Shown here in pieces: positions 5,796 through 5,798 of a DNA stretch of 5,798 nucleotides (its first letter is position 1; each line of letters starts with the position of its first letter). The stretch is taken from contig CAUZSN010000159.1 in NCBI GenBank assembly GCA_963582345.1, positions 1 through 5,798 of the forward strand, written 5' to 3'. A program made the translations under genes and the position numbers. The DNA comes from CAUZSN01 sp963582345 (lineage in GTDB: Bacteria > Planctomycetota > Planctomycetia > Planctomycetales > Planctomycetaceae). Under the pieces are notes generated by a model that was given only the letters and a program-made list of their open reading frames with translations, did not search any database and was not told the origin of the DNA.

Positions 5796-5798
5796 TAG

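Overview
The window looks like chromosomal DNA of a planctomycete, probably a Pirellula/Rhodopirellula-like lineage. This is inferred from gene content: two secreted proteins ending in PEP-CTERM sorting tails, one of them also carrying a dockerin-like calcium-binding repeat domain, plus a haem peroxidase of the animal type, long gene-poor gaps and a heptameric repeat. No rRNA or other phylogenetic marker is present, so this is not a firm assignment.

Layout. 1-230: edge and leader DNA with no secure gene. 231-1985 (+): an exported animal-type haem peroxidase with a PEP-CTERM tail. 1986-2405: a gap with several short hairpins and no convincing gene. 2406-2837 (+): the middle of a CapV-like patatin phospholipase that has lost both its oxyanion-hole N-terminus and its catalytic-Asp C-terminus, read here as a decayed gene. 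2838-3159: a gap holding a degenerate 7-bp tandem repeat and hairpins that may end transcription of the next gene. 3160-4671 (-): an exported metzincin (matrixin-like) zinc metalloprotease with a PPC-like domain, a dockerin-like domain and a PEP-CTERM tail, with a clear promoter and ribosome binding site. 4767-5795 (+): a complete IS630-family insertion sequence with inverted ends, a transposase split over two frames at an A7 run, and TA duplications inside CTAG on both sides. The last base of the window is the G of the right-hand CTAG.

How the parts relate. The peroxidase and protease share a predicted export and C-terminal sorting route, but they lie on opposite strands with independent promoters and no visible operon. 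The insertion sequence lies 38 bp upstream of the protease -35 element and is transcribed away from it. The region between the two secreted-protein genes looks like a turnover zone: a broken gene, repeats and hairpins.

I did not find a clear, intact new system. The most noteworthy points are the anti-phage-effector-like patatin remnant, the promoter evidence that moves the protease start downstream, and two probable layers of translational control in the IS630 element (a hairpin covering the ribosome binding site, and the A7 frameshift site).
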